Below are positions 8,919 through 17,737 of a stretch of 64,000 bases of DNA, one piece after another. The position numbers were made by a program, and so were the translations under genes. Location of the stretch: assembly GCA_016185425.1 (NCBI GenBank), contig JACPNQ010000019.1, positions 1 to 64,000 on the forward strand, given 5' to 3'. Each line of letters begins with the position of its first letter. The stretch's first letter is position 1. The stretch is from Acidobacteriota bacterium. Lineage in GTDB: Bacteria; Acidobacteriota; Terriglobia; Bryobacterales; Bryobacteraceae. The notes under the pieces are model-generated. The model was given only the letters and a program-made list of their open reading frames with translations, had not been told where the DNA came from and made no database searches.

Positions 8919-8971
8919 TTTGTACTCGATTTTCGTCGGTTATTCAAGAGCTTTGTTCTATTTTTAGAACA
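8919..8971 (-). promoter_or_regulatory. Promoter with palindromic operator candidate for the small AT-hook-like gene
   Basis: On the minus strand, TTGAAT (8947-8942) and TACAAA (8924-8919) are spaced by 17 nt, a plausible sigma-70 promoter. Just upstream lies an inverted repeat, TGTTCTA-TTTT-TAGAACA at 8954-8971, with perfect 7-bp arms. This is the kind of site bound by a dimeric regulator. It is in an AT-richer patch of an otherwise GC-rich region. Confidence 0.5.
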
Positions 8972-9058
8972 GAAACTGTTATTCGGGACCAACGGCCCTC
9001 CCCTGACGAATAGACACGGGGTACTTTCGCCCCGCAAGTCCTACGATTTCTGGCCTAT

Positions 9059-10411
9059 TTAATGCAACAATTTACGCTTCCACCGGAAGTAAAACGGGAT
9101 GCCGGTGGCCATAATGACAAGGCCAAGTAAACTCTCTCGGGGGGACTTCTGCAAAGTGGAAAGAATGAGGGCGGCGGCGACGAGAACGAAGATGATCGGC
9201 ACTACCGGGTAGCCAAGAGCGCGATAGGGACGAGGCATGTCCGGCTTCTTGCGCCGCAGCACCAGCACGGAGGCGGTGGCCATTCCATAGAGGATCCAGG
9301 ACGCGAAGATGACGTAGGTGAAAAGCTGATCGTAACCGCCGCTGAGGATGAGGATCATCGACCAGGCGCTGAGCGCCATGATGGAGTTGGCCGGGGTGAA
9401 GTACCTGGGGTGGACCTCACCGATAGTGCGGAAGAACAGGCCGTCGCGGGCCATGGCGTAAGGAACGCGGGAGCCAGTGAGGATGGACCCGTTGAGAGCG
9501 GCGAAGATCGAGATCATCGCCGCGATGCTGACAGCGTTAGCGCCGCCGCCGCCCCAGACGCGCCGCATCATTTCGGCCGCGACACGGTCACTTCCGGCAA
9601 CACCGGCAGCCGGGAGGACGTAGAAATAGGCCAGGTTGGCGAGGATATAAATAGCCATTACGGCCACCGTGCCGAAGACAAGCGCCAGGGGAAGGTTGCG
9701 CTGCGGGTTCTTGATTTCCGAAGAGACCATGCTGACGTTGTTCCATCCGTCGTAGGCCCACAGCGCGGCAACCAGGGCGGCGAAGAAACCGGCGACCCCG
9801 CCGGCGGCGGGAATCGAGGTGGCGAAGTTTGCCGTGCTGCCGCCGGAGAAGGTGAGGCCGACGACGATCAACATGGCGATAAGACTGACTTTGACGACGG
9901 TGACTCCGACCTGAACATTGCCGCCGACCTTAACGCCGAAGTAGTTGAGCCAGCCGAGCAATGCGATGACGACCATGGCGAAGATCTGGCCGGTCTTGAT
10001 GGTGATCAGGCCCAGGAGGGGGAGTTGCATCTCGGCAATGACACCCTCGAGCACGGGGAAGAAATTGGCCATGTAGGTAAAGAAGGCCGTCGCGAGCGTG
10101 GCGATGGAGCCGCTCTTCGCGACCCACATCTGCGTCCAGCCGTAGAGGAAAGCGAAGAAGGGACCGTAGGCTTCGCGGAGGTAGACGTATTCGCCTCCGG
10201 CTTCCGGCATCGCGGCGGAAAGCTCGGCATACGTTAGCGCGCCGGCGAGCGAGAGCAATCCGCCGAAGATGAAGACAAAGATCACCATCTCGGCGGAGCC
10301 GACATTTTGCACCATGCTTTTAGGAACAAGGAAAATCCCGCTCCCGATGACGGTGCCGACGACGATCGACGCCGCGCCCCAGACGCCGAGGTCGCGTTTC
10401 AATTCAGACAT
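9059..10411 (-). CDS. APC-superfamily amino-acid permease
   Basis: A 450-residue protein with about 12 membrane helices. The N-terminus (VGTVIGSGIFLVPKSM) is the TM1 substrate-binding block of LAT/APC permeases, and EAGGEYVYLREAYGP is the conserved TM2-TM3 region. It should move amino acids across the inner membrane by exchange or proton symport; the substrate cannot be read. Its start overlaps the end of the upstream symporter gene by 8 nt, so the two transporters are translationally coupled. Confidence 0.88.
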   Translation of the reverse strand: MSELKRDLGVWGAASIVVGTVIGSGIFLVPKSMVQNVGSAEMVIFVFIFGGLLSLAGALTYAELSAAMPEAGGEYVYLREAYGPFFAFLYGWTQMWVAKSGSIATLATAFFTYMANFFPVLEGVIAEMQLPLLGLITIKTGQIFAMVVIALLGWLNYFGVKVGGNVQVGVTVVKVSLIAMLIVVGLTFSGGSTANFATSIPAAGGVAGFFAALVAALWAYDGWNNVSMVSSEIKNPQRNLPLALVFGTVAVMAIYILANLAYFYVLPAAGVAGSDRVAAEMMRRVWGGGGANAVSIAAMISIFAALNGSILTGSRVPYAMARDGLFFRTIGEVHPRYFTPANSIMALSAWSMILILSGGYDQLFTYVIFASWILYGMATASVLVLRRKKPDMPRPYRALGYPVVPIIFVLVAAALILSTLQKSPRESLLGLVIMATGIPFYFRWKRKLLH

Positions 10412-11858
10412 GCAGTGTGTTCTCCCTAGGCAGGACGAAGGACGCTATCCAGGCCGTGATGAATGTCGCCGCCGTGCCGATGAGCACGTACCAGGTCCAG
10501 GCGACGCTGGTGCCGAGTTTTAGGTAAAGGTTGAGGACGAGCCCCGCCGCCATGCCGCACATCGCGGCGCGTTCGCCAACACGTTGGGTCAGGACGCCAA
10601 GCAGGAAAGTGCCGAGCAGCGCACCGTAGACGATGGACGCGATGCCCAGCCCATATTCGAGTACCGATTGCACGTGGCGGGCAAGGAAAGCGATGACGAG
10701 CAGGACGGCTCCCCAGAAGACCGTGACCCAGCGGGCGATACGGAGGTAGTCGGACTCGGTGCGTTGCACGCGGGCGAGCGGCTTCCAGAAGTCCATGACG
10801 GTGGTGGAGGCGAGCGAGTTAAGCGCGGCGCTTAAGTTGGACATCGCCGCGGCGAGGATGGCGGCCATAACCAGCCCGGCAACACCGGCGGGCAGAAATT
10901 CCCAGATGAATTGCGGATAGATACGATCGGGGATGGCGGGGGCGGCGCGGCCGGTGTCCTGGTAATAGACGTAGAGTATGAGGCCAATGACCAGGAAGAG
11001 GGCGAATTGGAAGAAGATGACGAACCAGCTTCCGAACAAGGCGAGGCGGCTATCTTCCTGGCTACGCGCCGAGAGAAGACGTTGGACCATGAGCTGTTCG
11101 GTGCCGTGGCTGGCGGTAGTGAGGAAGCAGCCGCCGATGAGGCCGGCCCAGAAGCTGTAGGGGCGCGTGAAGAACTCCTGCGACCAATCGAAGCGGAAAT
11201 CAAAGATACGCAACTTGTGGGCCTGGTCCGCCACCTGCCAGATGTGGCTCCACCCTTGGGGGATCTGCTGGAGGATGACAAAGAGACTGATTACCGCGCC
11301 GCCGACATAGAGGAACATCTGCACGACGTCGGTCCAAATGACGGCCTCCATGCCGCCCTCGAATGTATAAAAGAGCGTTAACGCAACAATTAACAAGATA
11401 GAACTCATTTCGCCCGTCCCAAGGATTATAGAGATCACGATGGAGATGGCGAACACGCGGACACCTTCGGCGAGCGAGCGCAGCAGCAGGAAACTGCCTG
11501 CCGTCAGTTTGCGGATGTTGGGGCCGAACCGCCGCTGCATCAACTCATACGCGGTGTACATTTCGCCGCGGAAATAATGGGGAAGGAAGAGCGTCGAAAT
11601 CACAATGCGGGCCGCTAGATAACCCAATACGACTTGCAGGAAACCGAGGTCGCCGCGGAAGGCGATGCCGGGCGTTCCGATGACAGTGAGCGTGCTGGTC
11701 TCGGCGGAAACGATGGAGAAGGCTATGGCCCACCAGGGAGCGTTGCGGCCGCCGAGGAAATAGTCCTTGAGCGAATGTTGGCCGCTTCGGAAACGCGAGC
11801 CGAACCAGGTGATGCCTATGAGGTAGACAAGAATAACGCCCAGGTCAAGGAAACGCAT
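10404..11858 (-). CDS. Sodium:solute symporter (SSS family)
   Basis: Residues 1-30 (MRFLDLGVILVYLIGITWFG) and the block LGGRNAPWWAIAFSIVSAET are characteristic of the SSS/SLC5 family. About 13 hydrophobic helices follow. The frame is open further upstream (ATGs at 11879 and 11972), but 11858 places the first helix at the N-terminus as in relatives; the choice is uncertain because no clear ribosome site is seen. It imports an unknown organic solute with Na+. It forms a two-gene operon with the APC permease (8-nt overlap). Confidence 0.85.
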   Translation of the reverse strand: MRFLDLGVILVYLIGITWFGSRFRSGQHSLKDYFLGGRNAPWWAIAFSIVSAETSTLTVIGTPGIAFRGDLGFLQVVLGYLAARIVISTLFLPHYFRGEMYTAYELMQRRFGPNIRKLTAGSFLLLRSLAEGVRVFAISIVISIILGTGEMSSILLIVALTLFYTFEGGMEAVIWTDVVQMFLYVGGAVISLFVILQQIPQGWSHIWQVADQAHKLRIFDFRFDWSQEFFTRPYSFWAGLIGGCFLTTASHGTEQLMVQRLLSARSQEDSRLALFGSWFVIFFQFALFLVIGLILYVYYQDTGRAAPAIPDRIYPQFIWEFLPAGVAGLVMAAILAAAMSNLSAALNSLASTTVMDFWKPLARVQRTESDYLRIARWVTVFWGAVLLVIAFLARHVQSVLEYGLGIASIVYGALLGTFLLGVLTQRVGERAAMCGMAAGLVLNLYLKLGTSVAWTWYVLIGTAATFITAWIASFVLPRENTLHV

Positions 11859-11991
11859 GAGAAAAGGGGAGTCTAGCATAGCCCGGAAAATCCGGTTCGT
11901 GGAACAAATCGAACAACAGACCCATCTAATCAGTGAACCGCGGGGTAGAATGCAAGGAAGCCGAACAGCCATTGACTGGAATGGACACCCG

Positions 11992-12030
11992 TCAGAGGTG
12001 TTGCCTCTGAAGCGGAAACTTCGTTATACT
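11992..12030 (+). promoter_or_regulatory. Candidate promoter with inverted repeat before the secreted TPR gene
   Basis: TTGCCT (12001-12006) and TATACT (12025-12030) with an 18-nt spacer form a plausible promoter, about 85 nt before the GTG start. A perfect inverted repeat, TCAGAGG (11992-11998) and CCTCTGA (12004-12010), overlaps the -35 element and could be an operator. Confidence 0.45.
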
Positions 12031-12118
12031 CCGGCATTGATCGTGTTCGGGCCACAGTTTTTAAGTTTGTGAAATGGGCCCGCGGCGCGGCGCCTGACAA
12101 AAGGACGGGAGGCATTCG

Positions 12119-13411
12119 GTGCTTTTCAAGAAAACAAGATTGCTAGTGGGGATTGCGGTGGCGACCGCCCTTCTATTCGGCCAGGAACAGCCGCAATGGA
12201 TAGATAGGGGCGAATACGAACTTGTCGGCGAACAACTCGCAAAGGCAACCGATCCGGCCAAGAAGCTTGAGCTTCTGAATCAGTGGAAACAGAAGTATCC
12301 CAAGACGAATTTCGCCTGGCAACGTCTGGGCGCCTACTTGGTGACCTACCAGCAGCTCGGCAAGGCCAAGGAGATGTTCGAAACCGCGAAGGAGATGACT
12401 GCGGCGGATCCGAAGAACTTTACCGGCCCTTACTACATCACGCTCCTGGTGCTTTCGATGGGCTCATCGGACGCGGCCGTGCTGGAAGACGGCGAGAAGG
12501 CCGCGAACACGATGCTCGCCAATCTGGATAACTACTTTGCGCCTGCGAACAAGCCACAGGGCGCGGCGGACGATGCGTGGGCCAAGCAGAAGTCTGACGC
12601 GCAATTAAAGGCCTTGCAGGCTCTCGTAACTATTTCCACCGCCAAAAAGGATTGGCCGGCCTTGGAACAGCGGCTTGCCAACCTCTTGAAGGTGACTCCG
12701 AAGAACGCGATGGCCTCCTATCAGTTAGGGTCTGCCATTCTGGGCCAGCGCAAAACGGAGCGGCAGGCATCCGCGATTTGGCACTTCGCCCGCGCGTGCG
12801 CCCTGGACGGAGAAGGCGCGGCGCCGGCCGACCAGAAGCAGAAAGTATGCGACTACTTCGGCCGTGTGTATCCGCAGTATCGCGGCGACAAAAAGGGAAT
12901 GGACGAGCTGAAGGCCAAGGCCGCTGCCGAAGTTTTCCCTCCGGTCGACTTCGCCATCAAGACCAAGCAGCAGGAAGATATCGAACAATTGGAGGAGCTG
13001 AAAAAGACCAATCCGCAGCTCGCCATCTGGGTGCAGATGAAGCAGGAACTCACCGGTCCGGGCGGAGCGGCCTACGTCGAACAGCTCAAGGGCGCGGCGC
13101 TGCCGAAGTTTAAGGGCAAAGTGGTTTCGATGGAACCGGCGACGAACCCCAAGAAAATTGTCGTCGGCATCTCCGACGCTTCAGCGCCTGAAATCACGAT
13201 CGAAATCGAAGACAAGGGCTTCCTCCCAGGAAAAGTCGACCCCGGCACTGAATTGGAATTTGAAGCCGTGGGCAAGGAATTCACGGCCGATCCATTCATG
13301 TTGACGGTAATTGCCGAGAAGGAAAAGATCAGCGGCTGGACGGGTAAAGCCACCGGTCCGGCGCCGGTGAAGAAAGCCGCACCGAAAGGCGTCGCCCGGA
13401 AAAAGAAGTAG
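12119..13411 (+). CDS. Exported TPR-type protein of unknown function
   Basis: A 430-residue protein starting at GTG, with a signal peptide (1-20, ending near LLFGQ). Residues 30-240 are helical with TPR-like spacing (WQRLGAYLVTYQQLGKAKEM; ASYQLGSAILGQ). Residues about 320-400 change to a beta-rich segment, and the tail is Lys/Ala-rich (KKAAPKGVARKKK). It probably acts as a periplasmic protein-interaction module; no catalytic motif is seen. It is monocistronic, with its own promoter candidate and a strong terminator. Confidence 0.75.
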   Translation: MLFKKTRLLVGIAVATALLFGQEQPQWIDRGEYELVGEQLAKATDPAKKLELLNQWKQKYPKTNFAWQRLGAYLVTYQQLGKAKEMFETAKEMTAADPKNFTGPYYITLLVLSMGSSDAAVLEDGEKAANTMLANLDNYFAPANKPQGAADDAWAKQKSDAQLKALQALVTISTAKKDWPALEQRLANLLKVTPKNAMASYQLGSAILGQRKTERQASAIWHFARACALDGEGAAPADQKQKVCDYFGRVYPQYRGDKKGMDELKAKAAAEVFPPVDFAIKTKQQEDIEQLEELKKTNPQLAIWVQMKQELTGPGGAAYVEQLKGAALPKFKGKVVSMEPATNPKKIVVGISDASAPEITIEIEDKGFLPGKVDPGTELEFEAVGKEFTADPFMLTVIAEKEKISGWTGKATGPAPVKKAAPKGVARKKK

Positions 13412-13430
13412 TCCGGCACCAAGCGGATTG

Positions 13431-13471
13431 ACGGAAAGGGCGGAGCAAAACACTCCGCCCTTTCCGTTTTT
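13431..13471 (+). terminator. Rho-independent terminator after the exported TPR gene
   Basis: A perfect 15-bp stem (13431-13445 with 13453-13467), a 7-nt loop and five T. It starts 20 nt after the stop codon. Its end touches the stop codon of the convergent minus-strand gene at 13470. Confidence 0.93.
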
Positions 13472-13778
13472 ACCGCAGCGCTTCGTTGAGATCGCGGTCA
13501 AAGGCGCGGATGCTGTCGATCTGTTTCTGCGTGGCGGGCAGTTCGAAACCTCGGCCCACGAACACGCCATTGCCCTCGCGCCAGAGCAGGGCCGCGAAGC
13601 CCTGTTCCGTAATCAGTCCCGGAGTGCCGATGTTGCCGAAACCGCCATCGCGCTTCTCGACGAGAGACGCGAAGCCATCGCGCGCGAACACATAGTGCGT
13701 CGTGATATTGATATCCGGCACGAGTTCGATACGCGCGGCGAGAACTCGCTCCAAACGAGCCAACAGAGCGGCGTCCAT
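13470..13778 (-). CDS. Conserved hypothetical protein coupled to the bifunctional nuclease gene
   Basis: A 102-residue soluble protein I do not recognise. It has an N-terminal helix (MDAALLARLERVLAARIEL) followed by mixed alpha/beta sequence. The start at 13778 was chosen because its ATG overlaps the stop of the upstream nuclease gene by one base (TAATG), a standard coupling arrangement; a longer frame to 13826 would run into that gene. Co-translation suggests it works with the DUF151 protein, but the function is unknown. Confidence 0.65.
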   Translation of the reverse strand: MDAALLARLERVLAARIELVPDINITTHYVFARDGFASLVEKRDGGFGNIGTPGLITEQGFAALLWREGNGVFVGRGFELPATQKQIDSIRAFDRDLNEALR

Positions 13779-14263
13779 TACATCTTGTAGCGGCCGAGGT
13801 CCTCGTCGTTGAGGCTCTCCAGCCACTTCTTCAACTCGTCGTTGGTGACCTTATCGGAGACAGAACTTGTCGCCTTGGAGGTGCGGATGACTTGCTCCTC
13901 CACGTAGATCGGGCAATCGGTCCGCAGCGCGAGCGCAAGCGCGTCGCTGGGGCGCGAGTCGACACTGATCATCTCGCCATCTTTTTCCAGCCAGATCATC
14001 GCGTAGAAGGTGTCGTCGCGCAGTTCGCTGACGACCACTTTCCGCACATCGGCCTGCAGGCCGGTGAGCATGATTTTGATGAGGTCGTGCGTCATCGGAC
14101 GCGGGGTCGAAACTTTCTCAATCTCCAACGCGATAGCATTCGCCTCGTACATGCCCACCCATATCGGAAGAATCGTGCCGCCGTTCACGTCCTTTAAAAT
14201 CACGATCGGGGTCTGGGTGACCGGATCCATCATCAACCCGCGGATCTTCATTTCGACTTCCAT
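13778..14263 (-). CDS. Bifunctional nuclease family protein (DUF151)
   Basis: A 161-residue protein. Residues 5-130 match the BFN/DUF151 domain: ILPIWVGMYEANAIALEIE and the strongly conserved VDSRPSDALALALR. Plant and bacterial members show DNase/RNase activity in vitro; the biological role in bacteria is poorly defined. The C-terminal 25 residues are a charged helix. It lies 30 nt after miaB and is coupled to the next gene. Confidence 0.9.
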   Translation of the reverse strand: MEVEMKIRGLMMDPVTQTPIVILKDVNGGTILPIWVGMYEANAIALEIEKVSTPRPMTHDLIKIMLTGLQADVRKVVVSELRDDTFYAMIWLEKDGEMISVDSRPSDALALALRTDCPIYVEEQVIRTSKATSSVSDKVTNDELKKWLESLNDEDLGRYKM

Positions 14264-14293
14264 TGCCCGCTCCTCCCCTTTATTACATCACTA

Positions 14294-15610
14294 TCAAGCG
14301 GCAACTGCTTCCCCCACTAACGACGCTACTCCCGAGCGCGTGATCAGCACGTCCAGGTACGTACCTTCGAGCTTGGCTTCGGGACCGCCGGGATGCGTGA
14401 AGTTCACCGTCTTGTGCTGCATCGACTTCCCAACCCACTGCCCGGTGGCGTTGTTGAAATGCTCGGCGTGCACTTCCTCCACCGCGCCCACGTATGCGGC
14501 GTTGTTGCGGATGAGTATCGTGCGCTGCTGCTCCACCAGCCGGAGCAGGCGGCGGCCCTTCTCTTCCTCGGAAACGGCGTCCACCATGTGTACCGCCGGC
14601 GTGTTCGGACGGGGCGAATACTTGAAACTGAAGATGCCATCGTAGCCGACCGTATCCATAAGCTGCAGCGTCTCCTGGAACTCCGTCTCCGTCTCGCCGG
14701 GGAAGCCGACGATGACGTCGGTCGTAATGGCGAACTTGCGCCGCGCGTTTTTCATCCATTCAATCCGCTGCATGTACTGGCTGATGTTGTACTGCCGCTG
14801 CATCGACTCCAGAATGCGATTGGAGCCGCTCTGGACTGGCAGATGGACGTGGTTGCAGAGCGTGGGGACGGCATCGATCGCGTCGATAATGTCCTTCGTA
14901 AAATCGCGCGGGTGGGATGTCGTGAAGCGGACACGCCGCATCCCCGGCACCTGGCCGACGGCGCTGAGCAGCTGCGCAAAGTTCGTGCCTGCGGGCGAAG
15001 GGTCACGATAGCTGTTCACGTTCTGGCCGAGGAGGGTAATCTCCGTGTAGCCGGTATCGACAAGGCGTTTCACTTCGTCGAGAACGCTCGCCAGCGTGCG
15101 GCTGCGCTCCGGTCCACGGGTATAGGGAACGACGCAGTAGGCACAGCTCTTGTCACAGCCTTCAATGATCGTCAGAAACGCGCGGTACGGATTGTCGCGG
15201 CGCGTCAGCGGCGTTTCGAAGGTCTCGTCGGTGTCGAGACTCAGTCCTGTGACGCGGCGATCGCCCTGTTCGATGCGGACGAGCAATTCGGGAAGCTTGG
15301 TATAGGAGGCCGAACCAACAACAAGACTCACGTGGGGAGCACGCTCGAAAACCTTCTCGCCTTCCTGCTGCGCCACGCAGCCGAGAAGGCCGATCACCTG
15401 TTTGGCCCCACCCTTCTTGTGGTGCATCAGACGGTTGAACACCTTCTGCTCGGCTTTATCCCGGATGGAACAGGTGTTGAAGAGCACCAGGTCGGCATGC
15501 TCCGCCGTCTCCACCTGGTTGTACCCGCGCTCCATCAACGTGCCGATGACCTTTTCGGAGTCGTGCACGTTCATCTGGCAGCCGAACGTTTCTATGTAGA
15601 AGGACTTCAT
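14294..15610 (-). CDS. miaB: tRNA-2-methylthio-N6-dimethylallyladenosine synthase
   Basis: A 438-residue radical-SAM methylthiotransferase that modifies A37 of tRNAs reading UNN codons. The N-terminal UPF0004 domain carries Cys11, Cys47 and Cys78 for the auxiliary 4Fe-4S cluster. The radical-SAM CxxxCxxC is Cys152, Cys156 and Cys159 (GCDKSCAYC), and a TRAM domain ends the protein (about 375-438). Length and all six cysteines match functional MiaB. It is first in a minus-strand set with the DUF151 gene and its partner. Confidence 0.95.
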   Translation of the reverse strand: MKSFYIETFGCQMNVHDSEKVIGTLMERGYNQVETAEHADLVLFNTCSIRDKAEQKVFNRLMHHKKGGAKQVIGLLGCVAQQEGEKVFERAPHVSLVVGSASYTKLPELLVRIEQGDRRVTGLSLDTDETFETPLTRRDNPYRAFLTIIEGCDKSCAYCVVPYTRGPERSRTLASVLDEVKRLVDTGYTEITLLGQNVNSYRDPSPAGTNFAQLLSAVGQVPGMRRVRFTTSHPRDFTKDIIDAIDAVPTLCNHVHLPVQSGSNRILESMQRQYNISQYMQRIEWMKNARRKFAITTDVIVGFPGETETEFQETLQLMDTVGYDGIFSFKYSPRPNTPAVHMVDAVSEEEKGRRLLRLVEQQRTILIRNNAAYVGAVEEVHAEHFNNATGQWVGKSMQHKTVNFTHPGGPEAKLEGTYLDVLITRSGVASLVGEAVAA

Positions 15611-15689
15611 TCCATCTTCTATTATAGGATTTCGGCGCTAAGGCCTTCCCCCGATTGCGGCGGGTACCATTCCCACCTACGATCGAATC

Positions 15690-16616
15690 ATGCGGAATCT
15701 CGTCCTTTTGCTCGCTGCGCTTCCGGCCGCGGCACAACAGCCCGCTCGCAGCCAGACGGAAACCTACACCTATGACGCGAACGGGCAGCGAACCTTCGCA
15801 GGCAGGCAAGTGGCGGGCGAAGGTGGCTCCGAGCATCTCGGGCGAAACATCAACGGCCGCGTGGCTCCGCTTGAAAAGGTAGAGGAAAAGGTCCTCACCG
15901 ACAACGGTCAGGAGCGAGTCATTGAGAAAACGATCCGTCCATATGACGCCAACGGAGCAGCGCTGCCCGCACAGCGTATCCGCACGACAGAGCGTAAGCA
16001 GTCCGACGGTTCGAAAAACGTCGAGACGCAGGTGTTTCTGGGGAATATTAACGGCGGGTTCAGCCTGTACGAGAAGACCGAATCGACCGAGCGCACCGCC
16101 AATGGGCGCGTGACGGTTGAGACCCAGGTAGCGCGGCCCACCCTGAACGGCAACCTCGACACGGTGGAGAAGCGGAGCAGCACGATCGTAAAAACGGCCG
16201 ACAAGACCAGCGAGGACACGCTGACCTATCGACGGGACACCAGCGGCAACTTCTACGCCGCGGCGCGAGCGGTAAAGGAAACGGAAAAGAAGGCTGGCCG
16301 CATGGTGGAGAACACCGCCACCTATATCAGCGGCGACCGGCGGCAACTGGAACTTTCCGGGCAGGTGCTCAGCGAGACAACGACGCGCGCCGATGGCTCA
16401 GAATCCAAGCAGGTGAATGTCTACGGAATGAACGCCCCAGGCCGGCCGGCCACAGGTCAGCCGGTGCTGCGCGAGCAGCAGATTATTGAAAAGAACAAGA
16501 CCACCAATGGCGCCGTGGAAACGTTTTCCATCCGGCGTCCGGCGGTCGACAATCCAAACGCGCTCGGCCCGGCGCAAAAGATCAGCGAGAAAGTCTGCAC
16601 CGGCCCCTGCCAGTAA
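15690..16616 (+). CDS. Secreted repeat protein of unknown function
   Basis: A 308-residue protein with a short signal peptide (ending near AAAQQ). The body is made of loosely repeated, highly polar units of about 40-50 residues (for example KVEEKVLTDNGQERVIEKT, KTESTERTANGRVTVETQV, VKETEKKAGRMVENTATY), suggesting a repetitive beta structure. No catalytic motif is seen. The two cysteines are at the extreme C-terminus (CTGPC). It is transcribed divergently from miaB. No function can be assigned. Confidence 0.65.
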   Translation: MRNLVLLLAALPAAAQQPARSQTETYTYDANGQRTFAGRQVAGEGGSEHLGRNINGRVAPLEKVEEKVLTDNGQERVIEKTIRPYDANGAALPAQRIRTTERKQSDGSKNVETQVFLGNINGGFSLYEKTESTERTANGRVTVETQVARPTLNGNLDTVEKRSSTIVKTADKTSEDTLTYRRDTSGNFYAAARAVKETEKKAGRMVENTATYISGDRRQLELSGQVLSETTTRADGSESKQVNVYGMNAPGRPATGQPVLREQQIIEKNKTTNGAVETFSIRRPAVDNPNALGPAQKISEKVCTGPCQ

Positions 16617-16628
16617 TTGAATGCCGGG

Positions 16629-16661
16629 ACGGGGCCTGCGTGTAGCAGGTTCCCGCCCCGT
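16629..16661 (+). terminator. Possible intrinsic terminator hairpin
   Basis: ACGGGG plus CCTGC (16629-16639) can pair with GCAGG (16645-16649) and CCCCGT (16656-16661), leaving a 6-nt bulge. It lies 12 nt after the stop of the repeat protein. There is no clear T-tract, so termination is uncertain. Confidence 0.35.
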
Positions 16662-16751
16662 GTCTATTAGTAGAGGCGCGGATATGGCAAAAACGCCGTA
16701 TATCTTCTAAAGCGCAAAACGTAGCAAAATAGCGGCGCCGCGACCGATAAA

Positions 16752-17729
16752 ATGGGGGAGATGCCGTTCCCGATCGACAGGCCACGCCGGCTGCGCCGCA
16801 CACCCGCCATTCGCGACCTTGTGCGTGAAACCCACTTGCAGCCGTCCAACTTCATACTTCCCTACTTCGTCGTGGAGGGAGAGGGCGTCCGCAAAGAGAT
16901 TAAATCGATGCCGGGCCATGCGCAGTTGTCGGTGGACCTGGTGGTAAAGGAAGCCAGGGAGGCGGACGCACTGGGCATCGGCGGCGTCATCCTGTTCGGC
17001 ATTCCGAAACACAAGGACGAAGAGGCATCGGGCGCGTATGACGATGCCGGTATCGTGCAGCAGGCCTGCGCGGCGTTAAAACGCGAAGTGCCTGGCCTGC
17101 TGGTCATCACCGACGTTTGCAATTGTGAATACACCAGTCACGGGCACTGCGGAAAGATCGTGGACGACGATGTCGACAACGACATCACGCTCGGGTGGCT
17201 GGCACAAGCAGCGGTAAGCCATGCACGCGCGGGCGCCGACATTGTGGCGCCGAGCGACATGATGGACGGCCGCGTGGGTGCGATTCGCGCGGCATTGGAC
17301 GACGCTGGTTTCCCGAACATTCCCATACTTAGCTACGCCGCGAAATACGCCAGCAGTTTCTATGGGCCGTTTCGCGAGGCCGCCGAAAGCACACCGCAGT
17401 TCGGCGACCGCCGCAGTTACCAGATGGACCCGGCAAACACGCGTGAGGCCCTGAAGGAGATGGCGCTCGACATGGAAGAGGGCGCGGATATGATTATGGT
17501 GAAGCCCGCCATGCCCTATCTCGACATCATCAAAGCAGCGCATGAAAACTTCGACGTCCCGATCGGCGCCTACCAGGTGAGCGGCGAGTTCGCCATGATT
17601 CAGGCCGCGGCGCGCAATGGATGGATCGACCTGGAGCGCGCCATGATGGAGTCACTGACCTGCATCAAACGCGCCGGCGCGCACATCATTTTGACCTACT
17701 TTGCAAAGGAAGCGTCGCGGCTGCTGTAA
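16752..17729 (+). CDS. hemB: Delta-aminolevulinic acid dehydratase (porphobilinogen synthase)
   Basis: A 325-residue enzyme that condenses two 5-aminolevulinate molecules to porphobilinogen in heme biosynthesis. Zinc ligands Cys123, Cys125 and Cys133 ([13 protein letters not shown]) mark the Zn-dependent type. The Schiff-base lysines are Lys198 ([13 protein letters not shown]) and Lys251 ([10 protein letters not shown]). A second in-frame ATG at 16761 directly follows GGGGGAG, so the exact start is ambiguous by three residues. The next gene follows after 8 nt. Confidence 0.95.
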   Translation: MGEMPFPIDRPRRLRRTPAIRDLVRETHLQPSNFILPYFVVEGEGVRKEIKSMPGHAQLSVDLVVKEAREADALGIGGVILFGIPKHKDEEASGAYDDAGIVQQACAALKREVPGLLVITDVCNCEYTSHGHCGKIVDDDVDNDITLGWLAQAAVSHARAGADIVAPSDMMDGRVGAIRAALDDAGFPNIPILSYAAKYASSFYGPFREAAESTPQFGDRRSYQMDPANTREALKEMALDMEEGADMIMVKPAMPYLDIIKAAHENFDVPIGAYQVSGEFAMIQAAARNGWIDLERAMMESLTCIKRAGAHIILTYFAKEASRLL

Positions 17730-17737
17730 TAGCTGCG

